NCBI GenBank assembly: GCA_964471945.1 | Contig: CAYYIJ010000031.1 | Coordinates: 1-22,980 of the forward strand | Reading direction: 5' to 3' | Source of the DNA: JASEHD01 sp964471945 | Lineage (GTDB): Bacteria; Bacteroidota; Ignavibacteria; UBA10030; SZUA-254 | DNA: 22,980 bases | In this document: positions 8,628-15,681 of the stretch, piece after piece | Numbering within the stretch: position 1 is the first letter of the stretch | Layout of the letters: the number at the start of each line of letters is the position of its first letter | The notes under the pieces: generated by a model | What the model saw: only the letters and a program-made list of their open reading frames with translations | Told to the model about the DNA's origin: nothing | The model's database searches: none | Position numbers and translations under genes: made by a program

Positions 8628-9374
8628 ATGTATAAAGTCGTCCTCTTACGTCACGGTGAAAGTGAATGGAATAAAGAAAATCGTTTTACCGGCTGGACAG
8701 ATGTTGACCTATCGGAAAAAGGAATTGAAGAAGCTAAGCTCGCCGGAAAATGGCTGAGAGAAAATGGTTTCGTATTCGATGTTGCATTCACTTCGGTATT
8801 GAAACGAGCGATACGAACGCTTTGGATTACATTAGATGGAATGGATCTGATGTGGATCCCGGTTTACAATTCGTGGCGATTGAATGAGCGTCATTACGGC
8901 GCATTACAAGGTTTGAATAAAGCCGAAACCGCAGCTAAGTTCGGCGAGAAGCAGGTACATACTTGGCGAAGGAGTTACGACATTCAGCCGCCAGCACTCG
9001 AAGTAGACGATCCTCGATCACCTTCCAACGATCCTCGATATAAAAATTTAAAGCCAAACGAAATTCCTTTGACCGAGTGTCTCAAAGATACAGTCGCACG
9101 TTTCCTTCCCTATTGGCACGATACAATAGCGCCAACAATTCGATCGGGTAAAAGAGTAATCATTACTGCACACGGCAATAGTTTACGAGCACTTGTAAAA
9201 TATTTGGATAATGTTTCAGATAACGACATCATAGAGCTGAATATCCCAACGGGCATTCCACTTGTGTACGAACTTGACGTTCAATTAAAACCTATCAAAC
9301 ATTATTACCTTGCAAGTGAAGAAGCGGTGAAACAGGCAATGCAATCGGTCGCAAATCAAGGGAAGGCAAAATAA
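8628..9374 (+). CDS. gpmA: 2,3-bisphosphoglycerate-dependent phosphoglycerate mutase
   Basis: A glycolytic enzyme interconverting 3- and 2-phosphoglycerate in the cytoplasm. At 248 residues it has the standard length. The catalytic signature LLRHGESEWN gives phospho-His H9. NRFTGWTDVDLSEKG, LNERHYGALQG (E87) and AHGNSLRALVKY (H182) are all intact, so it should be active. ATG 8628 follows an AAGGA Shine-Dalgarno sequence 7 nt upstream. It is a single plus-strand gene, divergent from the TonB receptor operon and convergent with the nucleotidyltransferase pair. Confidence 0.96.
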   Translation: MYKVVLLRHGESEWNKENRFTGWTDVDLSEKGIEEAKLAGKWLRENGFVFDVAFTSVLKRAIRTLWITLDGMDLMWIPVYNSWRLNERHYGALQGLNKAETAAKFGEKQVHTWRRSYDIQPPALEVDDPRSPSNDPRYKNLKPNEIPLTECLKDTVARFLPYWHDTIAPTIRSGKRVIITAHGNSLRALVKYLDNVSDNDIIELNIPTGIPLVYELDVQLKPIKHYYLASEEAVKQAMQSVANQGKAK

Positions 9375-9383
9375 TTATTACAT

Positions 9384-9401
9384 CAACTTATCTAAAAGTT
9401 G
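9384..9401. terminator. Weak hairpin between convergent genes
   Basis: CAACTT, loop ATCTAA, AAGTTG: a perfect 6-bp stem ten bases after the gpmA stop codon and ahead of the convergent nucleotidyltransferase stop. It is AT-rich with no clear T-tract, so a terminator role is only suggested by position. Confidence 0.25.
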
Positions 9402-9427
9402 GAATACAGCAGAGATAATACCAAATC

Positions 9428-9910
9428 TTATCGCGAGTGGCTACGATATTTTTTAATTGAATGGAGCTTCAGTAAATTTCGGAGGTCGGCTTTATCTTGC
9501 GGTCTTCCCACTGCTCTTTTTGTCTGTATCAACTCTTCGAGACCAAGATAAAATGCTTTCACCGAACCAAATTTTGCCGTAACACGATTCTTCCATGCAC
9601 ATGAAAAAGAAGGACATCCCCGAAGTTCCATCATCAAATCTATCCGTAGTGGCGCCACTCCCAATTGGATAATCCATCGTGTATCTAACAAGTCTTCAAT
9701 CGTGTAGCCGATATCCGCACCGCCAAAGAAATCTCGCAATGCGTTCAGTGTTTTTTTGGCATTGGCTGGAGTTGCTTCTAATAAAATATCAAGGTCTTTT
9801 GTTGCACGAGGATGAACATGATAAGCAAGCGCATGCGCCCCCACGATGAGGTATTTAACTCCGTGTTTGTTTAATGCGGCGATGAACTCTTCGTAGTCTT
9901 GGGAGATCAT
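9428..9910 (-). CDS. MenT/AbiEii-like nucleotidyltransferase (toxin-like)
   Basis: A 160-residue protein with the minimal nucleotidyltransferase fold. Visible are YLIVGAHALAYH (20-31, the glycine turn, with A25 where many relatives have a second glycine), the metal-binding pair D39/D41 in TKDLDILL, a third acidic residue D91 in RIDLM, and a C-terminal LIQTKRAVGRPQDKADLRNL helix typical of this group (DUF6036/AbiEii-like proteins). Such enzymes transfer nucleotides, and some members are toxins acting on tRNA; whether this one is toxic is unknown. The start ATG at 9910 matches the family N-terminus (a short helix, then HGVKYLIVG). It therefore overlaps the 3' end of the upstream small gene by 56 nt, which fits coupled expression. 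Confidence 0.85.
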   Translation of the reverse strand: MISQDYEEFIAALNKHGVKYLIVGAHALAYHVHPRATKDLDILLEATPANAKKTLNALRDFFGGADIGYTIEDLLDTRWIIQLGVAPLRIDLMMELRGCPSFSCAWKNRVTAKFGSVKAFYLGLEELIQTKRAVGRPQDKADLRNLLKLHSIKKYRSHSR

Positions 9911-10088
9911 ATATTCCTTTTGTTTTTAAACAATTGAGTAATGCTTCGCCAACTGCTTCTACACGCTCTTCGGGCGTAAGCTTTTCGTACCAAAAAAGAA
10001 AGTCTTTTTCATCGGTTTCTTCCCATCGCAACTTGGAAGCGATCCATATTTTACCGTGTCTATCCCTCAGTTTTTTATTTTGGAACAT
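9855..10088 (-). CDS. Small partner protein of the nucleotidyltransferase (antitoxin-like)
   Basis: A 77-residue protein if started at ATG 10088. A longer frame back to a TTG at 10115 gives 86 residues but has no Shine-Dalgarno sequence. It is charged, with the core DEKDFLFWYEKLTPEERVEAVGEAL and an arginine-rich end DLPRLRRVHRRIKQTRS. From memory, short proteins with this pattern (an acid-W stretch, a TPEER helix, then PRLxRV near the C-terminus) often sit directly upstream of nucleotidyltransferases like the next gene. The 56-nt overlap with that gene supports a functional pair. An antitoxin role is inference from the arrangement; no DNA-binding domain is apparent. Confidence 0.75.
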   Translation of the reverse strand: MFQNKKLRDRHGKIWIASKLRWEETDEKDFLFWYEKLTPEERVEAVGEALLNCLKTKGIYDLPRLRRVHRRIKQTRS

Positions 10089-10195
10089 AATATAATTTGA
10101 CTCTTGTGAAATCAATGCTTTATAAATATATACATTTATTCTCTATAAGTAAAGAAGAACCGCTTGGTTACAGCCAACTGGATTTATATTATCAC

Positions 10196-10819
10196 TCATT
10201 TCACAAACATGAATGAGACAAGTCTCGGCGGTTTGTTATAATCTTCTTCATGCCACCACTCTTTAAAACTCTTGAGGGTGAAGCCATTGGTTTCTGCTGC
10301 ACCAATAAAGTCTGAAACATGATGGACGAATGACGGAATTTCTGTTGTACTTTCGTCCTGCTGAAAATTGGCTTTCGTTCCTTGATATTGTCTAAAAGGA
10401 TGAAGTTCACATACGAAAAACTGTCCGCTCTTTTTTAAAACACGAAACGCTTCCGAGAAAATGAAAGAAATATTTTCGATATGCTCAAGCACGAGGTTGC
10501 AGACTATCAAGTCGGCAGAATTATTCTTATAACACCACTGCTTCGCTATATCAGCAACTTCAAATGTAACATTATCCGCTTGCAAATTCGCCTTGGCTTT
10601 ATTTATCATACCTACCGAAAAATCAATAGCGTGAACACTCTCACCGATTTGTGAAAGAAAGGAAGTATTCTTACCGGTTCCGCAGCCAATTTCAATGATT
10701 GAATTGAAATGTAAGTTAGCAAGAATTTTTTTTGTAACTTTTTCATCTAAATCGCGAGTAAGATTTCGATCCGAATCATACGTAACAGACCAATCGTTGT
10801 ATGCGTTTTGAATGCTCAT
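10196..10819 (-). CDS. Class I SAM-dependent methyltransferase
   Basis: A 207-residue Rossmann-fold methyltransferase. Motif I is IIEIGCGTGKN (41-51), followed by an acidic residue in VHAIDFS and motif IV-like ADLIVCNLVLEHIE. The later block FRVLKKSGQFFVCELHP marks a small-molecule type enzyme rather than an RNA or DNA methylase. It starts at ATG 10819, 15 bases after the mqnD stop on the same strand, so it is probably cotranscribed with mqnD. That invites the idea of a quinone-methylating role, but the sequence lacks the familiar UbiE/MenG signatures, so the substrate remains unknown. Confidence 0.85.
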   Translation of the reverse strand: MSIQNAYNDWSVTYDSDRNLTRDLDEKVTKKILANLHFNSIIEIGCGTGKNTSFLSQIGESVHAIDFSVGMINKAKANLQADNVTFEVADIAKQWCYKNNSADLIVCNLVLEHIENISFIFSEAFRVLKKSGQFFVCELHPFRQYQGTKANFQQDESTTEIPSFVHHVSDFIGAAETNGFTLKSFKEWWHEEDYNKPPRLVSFMFVK

Positions 10820-10834
10820 TTAGGATAAGCCCGA

Positions 10835-11671
10835 TCAAACTAAGGAGAAATCACCTACTGGCGGAAAATATTTTTTATCGCTTCCCATTTTAAAGAGCAA
10901 TTCTAATGCCTGCCTACCTTTATCACCCATATCAATCGTCAACTCGCTGACGTACATTTTCACAAATTTTTCTCCAAGCTTATAATCAATTCCACGTCCC
11001 CACTTCATCGCGTAAGGGATAGCTTCCTCTTGATGTTCATGTCCATACTTTATACTTTCTTTCAAGCCGATTGAAAGTCTCTGAGCCAATTCTAAACCTA
11101 AATCTTTTCTCACAACATCGAGTCCAAGTGGAAGAGGAAGTCCGTTGGTTTCTTTTTCCCACAACTCACCGAAATCTAAAATCTTATTATAGCCGAGCGA
11201 TTGATAAGTAATTTGTCCTTCATGAATAATCAATCCTGCATCGATCTTTTCATCGTCTATCGATTTCATTATTGCATCGAACGGCATATCAATGTTCTTG
11301 ATGCCATCTGTAAAAATTTTGAAGAGAAGCGTTGCGGTCGTTAACGGTCCCGGTGTGCCGATGGTTTTTCCCTTAAGTTCGCCGAGCGTTCGATATTTTC
11401 GCGAGATAATCACCGGTCCATATCCTTCACCCATGCTTGCACCAGTTCTCATTATCCAGTACTTATCAGCTACAAAAGGAAAAGCATGTGCAGATATTGC
11501 AGTTACTTCCAATTCAGCTTTCATTGCACGCTCGTTAAGAGATTGAATATCTTCAAGAAGATGTTCGATCTTGATCGCTTCAAGTTTCACTTTGCCGGAG
11601 GCAAGTCCATAAAACATGAATGCATCATCGGGATCGGGGCTGTGGCCCACATGTATGATTTTGTCTTCCAT
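10835..11671 (-). CDS. mqnD: 1,4-dihydroxy-6-naphthoate synthase (MqnD)
   Basis: Converts cyclic dehypoxanthine futalosine to 1,4-dihydroxy-6-naphthoate, the step after MqnC. It has 278 residues, a normal length. The N-terminal GHSPDPDDAFMFYGLASGK is the family hallmark. H150 in GLIIHEGQITY corresponds to the catalytic base known for MqnD, and the hinge motif TIGTPGPLTTATLL binds the substrate's carboxylate side in relatives. MqnD shares the periplasmic-binding-like fold with MqnA, but DPDDAF and IHEGQ identify MqnD. It lies 13-14 bases after tolC on the same strand, about 7 kb from the mqnE-mqnA/mqnC genes and in the opposite orientation. Confidence 0.94.
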   Translation of the reverse strand: MEDKIIHVGHSPDPDDAFMFYGLASGKVKLEAIKIEHLLEDIQSLNERAMKAELEVTAISAHAFPFVADKYWIMRTGASMGEGYGPVIISRKYRTLGELKGKTIGTPGPLTTATLLFKIFTDGIKNIDMPFDAIMKSIDDEKIDAGLIIHEGQITYQSLGYNKILDFGELWEKETNGLPLPLGLDVVRKDLGLELAQRLSIGLKESIKYGHEHQEEAIPYAMKWGRGIDYKLGEKFVKMYVSELTIDMGDKGRQALELLFKMGSDKKYFPPVGDFSLV

Positions 11672-11685
11672 AATTAGTTAGGAAA

Positions 11686-13056
11686 TTATTGTTCATTAAT
11701 TCCAATAGCTTTTTTAAGTCTCGCATCTGCAATCTCGAGATCAATCTGCGATTGAATAAGATTAAACTTTGCTTGTAAAAGAGATGCTTCGGCATCGAGC
11801 AAATCTGAATTTAAAACCAGTCCCGATTTAAACCTGTCGTTCGTGATTCTATAATTTTCTTCTGCTTGAGTAACACCTGCCTCAGCCACTTTTATCCGCT
11901 CTTTCGACTGATTGAAATTCAAATAACTCTGATTAACTTCAAGAGTAATGCCATCCTTTATTTGATTAAGTCCATCTTGTGCCTGAGCAAGCATTGCTTT
12001 CGCCTGATCAGTCTGGTGAATCGTTGTTCCCCAATTCCAAATATCGAGTGAGGCAGAAATCGAAACATCCCAAGTGTCTTTAAACTTATCTATTGTTGGA
12101 AGTATTCTTTGATTCGGTCGTGCATAAATGTAATTTCCCGTGAGAAATATTTGTGGATACCAGCTAGATTGAGCAACCGCAACTCCGGTTTCTGCGGCTT
12201 TTATTCGCATTTCTATTGCGCTAACATCCGAGCGATTATCAATAGCTTTTCGAATTAAAACATTTACATCGTCGTATATAGCAATCTGGGTATTGAATGT
12301 TGAGGTCAACTCAATCTTTGTTTCAAGAGGTAATCCAATCAAACTGTTGAGATTGATTGTGGTGAGCAGAACATTATTTCTTGCATCAATTTGAAGAACC
12401 TTAACATTTGAGAGTTGAACTTCTACTTTTAGGACTTCGTTTTTAGTTACCAATCCTTGCTTAAAGAAATTCTGCACATCTTTAAGGTGTGCCTCAACTT
12501 GAACAACATTTTCATTAATTACTTTCTCAAACTCCATTGCTTTAAATAAAGTCCAGTATGCTGATTTAATATTATAAATCAATTCTGTTTTATCTTTTTG
12601 ATAATCTTGTTCCGTTGATTTTGCAGTGTATTCTGCTAACTTTGAATTGCTCTGCAAACGAAATCCGGTAAAAAGTGGTTGTTGTAGTGTTAATCGGAAA
12701 TTGTAATTGTTCAACACGGTTGGCGAAATAGAAAAGTTTCTGTCTTCGGTTGGAAGCAATCCAAGTGAAGGAACATTCCCGAATGCACCTTTTGGTATTG
12801 TAGCTTGAAATGGGGGAACATCACTCAAGCGGGTGTAACTTCCGCCTGCTTTAAGTATTGGAAGAAGGAGCGAATTTGCTTCTCTCTCCTTCGCATCTGC
12901 ATATTGAACTTTCATCAAAGATGAGTGAAGAGCCTTGCTGTTTTCTAAACCGAGAGAGACTGCTTGTTCAATAGTAAGAGGAGTCGCTTGTTGTCCATTG
13001 GTAACATTAGCATAAGAGACGATAAATACAATCCATAAAAATAGTTTCTTCGACAT
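11686..13056 (-). CDS. TolC-family outer-membrane efflux protein
   Basis: A 456-residue outer-membrane channel of the OEP/TolC family. It has a signal peptide (about 1-21, cleaved after ANVTNG) and two similar halves of long helices and short strands: LTIEQAVSLGLENS near the start, KTELIYNIKSAYWTLFKA mid-half, and in the second half ITLEVNQSYLNFNQS, then EENYRITNDRFKSGL, with a C-terminal SQIDLEIADARLKKAIG. It would carry substrates out with an inner-membrane pump and adaptor, but none is encoded nearby. ATG 13056 has an AGGAT-type Shine-Dalgarno sequence. mqnD follows after 14 bases and the alcohol dehydrogenase gene precedes it by 46. Confidence 0.9.
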   Translation of the reverse strand: MSKKLFLWIVFIVSYANVTNGQQATPLTIEQAVSLGLENSKALHSSLMKVQYADAKEREANSLLLPILKAGGSYTRLSDVPPFQATIPKGAFGNVPSLGLLPTEDRNFSISPTVLNNYNFRLTLQQPLFTGFRLQSNSKLAEYTAKSTEQDYQKDKTELIYNIKSAYWTLFKAMEFEKVINENVVQVEAHLKDVQNFFKQGLVTKNEVLKVEVQLSNVKVLQIDARNNVLLTTINLNSLIGLPLETKIELTSTFNTQIAIYDDVNVLIRKAIDNRSDVSAIEMRIKAAETGVAVAQSSWYPQIFLTGNYIYARPNQRILPTIDKFKDTWDVSISASLDIWNWGTTIHQTDQAKAMLAQAQDGLNQIKDGITLEVNQSYLNFNQSKERIKVAEAGVTQAEENYRITNDRFKSGLVLNSDLLDAEASLLQAKFNLIQSQIDLEIADARLKKAIGINEQ

Positions 13057-13102
13057 TGTTTTATCCTAACAAGAAAATTTGACTATATTCATAATGCGGA
13101 GT

Positions 13103-14098
13103 TTAAATTTTCAAGACTCCTGCCCCACGAATCTTGCTTTCCTTCAGTAACTGTAATGCCCTGTTCGCTTCATCAAGTGAAAATATTTCAACTTCTGTTC
13201 TGACGGGAATTTCAGCAGCAATTTTTAGAAATTCAATCGCATCCTGCCTGGTACAATTCGCCACGCTTTTAATTGTACGCTCGTGATAAAGAAGTGAATA
13301 ATCAAAAGTCGGAATCGGTGTAACATATACACCGGCAAGTGCTAGTGTTCCACCACGCACAAGATTTTTTAAAGCTTTCGGTACAAAATCACCGGTAGGT
13401 GCAAAACTTATTGCACTATGAAGAAGTTTCGGTGGGGATTGATCTGCGTTTCCAGTCCACACAGCTCCTAATTGTTCTGCAAGCTTGCGATGATGTTCGC
13501 TCCGAGAAAAAACATAAACTTCGCATCCCAAGTGTCTTGCCACTTGAATGGTTATATGCGCCGACGCCCCGAAACCGAATAGTCCTAATCTTTCTCCCTG
13601 CTTTATGTTGCTTAAACGTAAAGCTCTGAATCCAATTATACCCGCACATAATAGTGGTGCTGCCATTTCATCCGAAAATTTATCGGAAATCTTGTATGCA
13701 AATTGTTCGTTTATTAAAATATACTCAGCATAACCACCATCAACATCAGAGCCCGTGAATTTCGCACTGACACAAAGATTCTCGTCTCCCCTTTTGCAAA
13801 ACTCACACACACCGCAAGTCCAGTTTAACCATGCAACTCCAACGCGATCACTAGTTTTATGGATCGAGTCTTTACTTCCTACCTTTTCTACAACTCCAAC
13901 TATTTGATGTCCGGGTGTTAGCGGTGATTTTTTCTGTTGCAGATCTCCTTCAATAACATGTAAATCGGTATGACATATTCCGCATGTCTTAATCTTGATA
14001 AGAATTTGATTATCAACAGGTGATGGTATCTCAACCTCGAAAATCTTCAATGGATTTTTATCAATTGGAGCAGTATTGAGAAGCTGTGCAGCTTTCAT
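13103..14098 (-). CDS. Zinc-dependent alcohol dehydrogenase (AdhA-like)
   Basis: A 331-residue medium-chain, NAD(P)-dependent alcohol dehydrogenase. Catalytic zinc ligands are C39 (CGICHTDLH), H64 (TPGHQIVG) and C151 (LLCAGIIG). The structural zinc site is complete with C95, C98, C101 and C109 (TCGVCEFCKRGDENLC). The nucleotide-binding loop is GLFGFGASAH (172-181). GHQ instead of the more common GHE after the first ligand is usual for the AdhA/YogA-like subgroup. Its ATG directly follows the TAA of the nitroreductase gene with no gap, so the two are cotranscribed. The substrate is unknown; aldehyde reduction is likely in vivo. Confidence 0.92.
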   Translation of the reverse strand: MKAAQLLNTAPIDKNPLKIFEVEIPSPVDNQILIKIKTCGICHTDLHVIEGDLQQKKSPLTPGHQIVGVVEKVGSKDSIHKTSDRVGVAWLNWTCGVCEFCKRGDENLCVSAKFTGSDVDGGYAEYILINEQFAYKISDKFSDEMAAPLLCAGIIGFRALRLSNIKQGERLGLFGFGASAHITIQVARHLGCEVYVFSRSEHHRKLAEQLGAVWTGNADQSPPKLLHSAISFAPTGDFVPKALKNLVRGGTLALAGVYVTPIPTFDYSLLYHERTIKSVANCTRQDAIEFLKIAAEIPVRTEVEIFSLDEANRALQLLKESKIRGAGVLKI

Positions 14099-14599
14099 TT
14101 ACCATTTCTCATTATGGATTCTTGATAAATCAAGTCGTTTTTTAATTTCGGGTGTCTCGGCTGGATAGCCAATGGGTACAATGCATAGTGGCAGAATATT
14201 TTCAGGAAGTTTTAATACGCTACGAACATGATTAATACGCGCTTCGCGCGGATAAACTGCAACCCATACGGCGCCAAGTTTCAATTCTTCTACTTCAAGA
14301 AGTATATTTTCGGTAGCAGCAGAACAATCCAACGCCCAATAATCCTTGTGGCTGTGGAGAGTAAAATCTCCGCAGACAACAATTGCAACGTTTGCGTTCT
14401 TTACCATATTAGCATATTGATGCGTCTGTGATAATTTATCTAACATCGATTTATCTCTTACAACTACAAAATGCCATGGTCTTACATTGTTAGCGGATGG
14501 TGCACACATCGCCGCTTCAAGAATCTTCTTTATTTCACTATCAGATACATTTTGATTTGTATATTGTCGAATGCTTCGACGTGTGAAGATTGAGCTCAT
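14099..14599 (-). CDS. Nitroreductase-family flavoprotein
   Basis: An FMN-dependent NAD(P)H oxidoreductase of the nitroreductase fold, 166 residues from ATG 14599. This start has AAGGA 7 nt upstream; a longer frame to a TTG at 14615-14617 adds six residues and has no such support. Signature parts are the FMN phosphate-binding RRSIRQY at the N-terminus, APSANNVRPWHFVVV, ALDCSAATENILLEVEELKLGAVWV and the C-terminal IVPIGYPAE. Small members of this type reduce nitro compounds, quinones or other electrophiles; no substrate can be assigned. It opens the minus-strand run nitroreductase-ADH-tolC-mqnD-methyltransferase. Confidence 0.9.
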   Translation of the reverse strand: MSSIFTRRSIRQYTNQNVSDSEIKKILEAAMCAPSANNVRPWHFVVVRDKSMLDKLSQTHQYANMVKNANVAIVVCGDFTLHSHKDYWALDCSAATENILLEVEELKLGAVWVAVYPREARINHVRSVLKLPENILPLCIVPIGYPAETPEIKKRLDLSRIHNEKW

Positions 14600-14663
14600 A
14601 CTATTTTCCTTATACAATTATTTAATTACTGATGTTGCGCAAAAAATAATATTCTAGTTCAAA

Positions 14664-14794
14664 TTCGAAGCCCTAAATCCGAAACTCGAAGCACCTGCCC
14701 GCAGCAGGCGGGAATTCGAATTCAAGAAATACAAAACTTTAGAAAAACATCGATTACGAGGATTTTGCCCATTCGTATTTCGGATTTTTCATCC
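14664..14794. repeat. Inverted-repeat element with TTCGAA/ATCCGAA units
   Basis: The arm AAATCCGAAACTCGAA at 14675-14690 matches the reverse complement of 14772-14787 (AAATCCGAAATACGAA) at 14 of 16 bases. Between them lie a short GC-rich hairpin (CCTGC at 14694-14698, GCAGG at 14704-14708) and a perfect 12-bp palindrome GAATTCGAATTC at 14712-14723. The layout resembles non-coding dispersed repeats seen in many environmental bacterial genomes; that comparison is from memory. Confidence 0.65.
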
Positions 14795-14830
14795 TAATGC
14801 GCAGGGTGCGTAAATTCAGTTATTTATACA

Positions 14831-14840
14831 AATATAAGAA
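14831..14840 (-). promoter_or_regulatory. Candidate -10-like box upstream of the nitroreductase operon
   Basis: On the minus strand this reads TTCTTATATT, continuing into TATATTTG, which fits the Bacteroidota -7 consensus TAnnTTTG. The same 10-mer occurs before the genes at 16929 and 20810. It lies about 230 nt upstream of the nitroreductase ATG, beyond the repeat element, so the leader would be long. Confidence 0.35.
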
Positions 14841-14912
14841 GAATATTTTAAATAGTGTTTAGGGAATGGTGGGTGGGGATTGTTATTATTAAAATAAGAA
14901 ATTAAAGGATAG

Positions 14913-15050
14913 GGAACCTCTAAAAACTTACCACTAAGACACTCAGGGCACTTAGTTTCACTAAAAAAACAAAAAATTCTTAGTGTTTCTAAGTGCCCTT
15001 ATTGCCTCAGTGGTTAAATTTTTTATTTGCCTTTAGTTTTTAAAGGTGCC
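14913..15050. repeat. Long interrupted inverted repeat (ACCACTAAG / GGCACTTAG type)
   Basis: The left half starts GGAACCTCTAAAAACTT, then ACCACTAAGACACTCAGG and GGCACTTAG. The reverse complement of the right half starts GGCACCTTTAAAAACTA, then after about 20 extra bases ACCACTGAGGCAATAAGG and GGCACTTAG. Termini and inner blocks match, so the whole 138 bases can fold into one long imperfect hairpin. Its right end is 13 bases from the stop of the methyltransferase gene at 15063, so it could also serve as that gene's 3' structure. No transposase or clear target-site duplication was seen. Confidence 0.7.
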
Positions 15051-15062
15051 AGATAGATGCTG

Positions 15063-15665
15063 CTAAATTTTCTTGATGGAAGCAAGCCATGCTTTGGCGT
15101 CACCTTCCGGTCGGTTTGTCTGAAATGTTGCTTCACGAATATCGTTGATTCTAAATCCATTTTTAAGAGCATCTTTAATTTCTTTTTGAGTTACTCGTCT
15201 CGGTCCCCAACCTCCCGGCTCGTGTTCGCTGAAACAAATCATCAAGTAAGTACCTCCCGCTCTTAAAACAGACGAAATACTTTTTACAAATTTCCCCCTT
15301 GCCTCATCAGAGAAAACATGGAATAGTCCCGAATCGATGATTGTATCGAACTGAAGTCCAATACTTTGAAGCTCAAGTGCATCCTGATTCAGGAACAATC
15401 CATGAAGCCCACGACTCCATGCTTTCTTTCTCGCTCTCGTAATAGCGGCAGATGCCACATCGATACCGATAACATCATAACCTTGTTTCATAAGGTAAAG
15501 CGCATTTTCTCCAGTCCCGCAGCCAACATCGAGCACCAGTCCGTGAATTTCACCTGCCGCCTCCAAATAAATAAATTCTTTTTGTGGACGACCAATCTCC
15601 CATCCAGGCATACCATCGTACGCTTTTTCAAATGAGTTTATTATTTCTTCTTTAGTCGTTTTCAT
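15063..15665 (-). CDS. Class I SAM-dependent methyltransferase (small-molecule type)
   Basis: A 200-residue protein from ATG 15665 (a TTG one codon earlier is possible; neither has a Shine-Dalgarno sequence). Motif I is LVLDVGCGTGENALYL and motif II is VIGIDVASAAI. DTIIDSGLFHVFSDEAR and a strand-helix block AGGTYLMICFSEHEPGGWGPRRV follow. The DSGLFH and FSEHEPGGWGPRRV parts resemble thiopurine-methyltransferase-like or tellurite-resistance-like methyltransferases that detoxify small molecules; this is a family-level guess. It follows the yceI-like gene by 16 bases on the same strand and is probably the last gene of the marR-yceI unit. Confidence 0.85.
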   Translation of the reverse strand: MKTTKEEIINSFEKAYDGMPGWEIGRPQKEFIYLEAAGEIHGLVLDVGCGTGENALYLMKQGYDVIGIDVASAAITRARKKAWSRGLHGLFLNQDALELQSIGLQFDTIIDSGLFHVFSDEARGKFVKSISSVLRAGGTYLMICFSEHEPGGWGPRRVTQKEIKDALKNGFRINDIREATFQTNRPEGDAKAWLASIKKI

Positions 15666-15681
15666 CAAGAGTTAAATATAA

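Larger units (their letters stand above)
14600..15062. other. Gene-free gap filled with repeat elements
   Basis: No credible gene was found here on either strand. It contains a dispersed-type inverted repeat (about 14664-14794), a candidate minus-strand promoter box (14831-14840) and a second, longer interrupted inverted repeat (14913-15050). The left end carries the Shine-Dalgarno sequence of the nitroreductase gene. A G-rich patch at about 14862-14880 has no assigned role. Confidence 0.7.

Noticed and set aside
10089..10115. A TTG start for the small partner protein of the nucleotidyltransferase
   Set aside because: The extra nine residues have no Shine-Dalgarno support; the ATG at 10088 is simpler.
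10196..10819. Assignment of the methyltransferase after mqnD as menaquinone methyltransferase (MenG/UbiE)
   Set aside because: The sequence lacks the familiar UbiE/MenG signatures; adjacency to mqnD alone is not enough.
14913..15050. A CRISPR-like array reading of the repeated CACTTAG/CACTAAG units
   Set aside because: The units form an inverted repeat, not direct repeats with regular unique spacers, and no cas genes are present.
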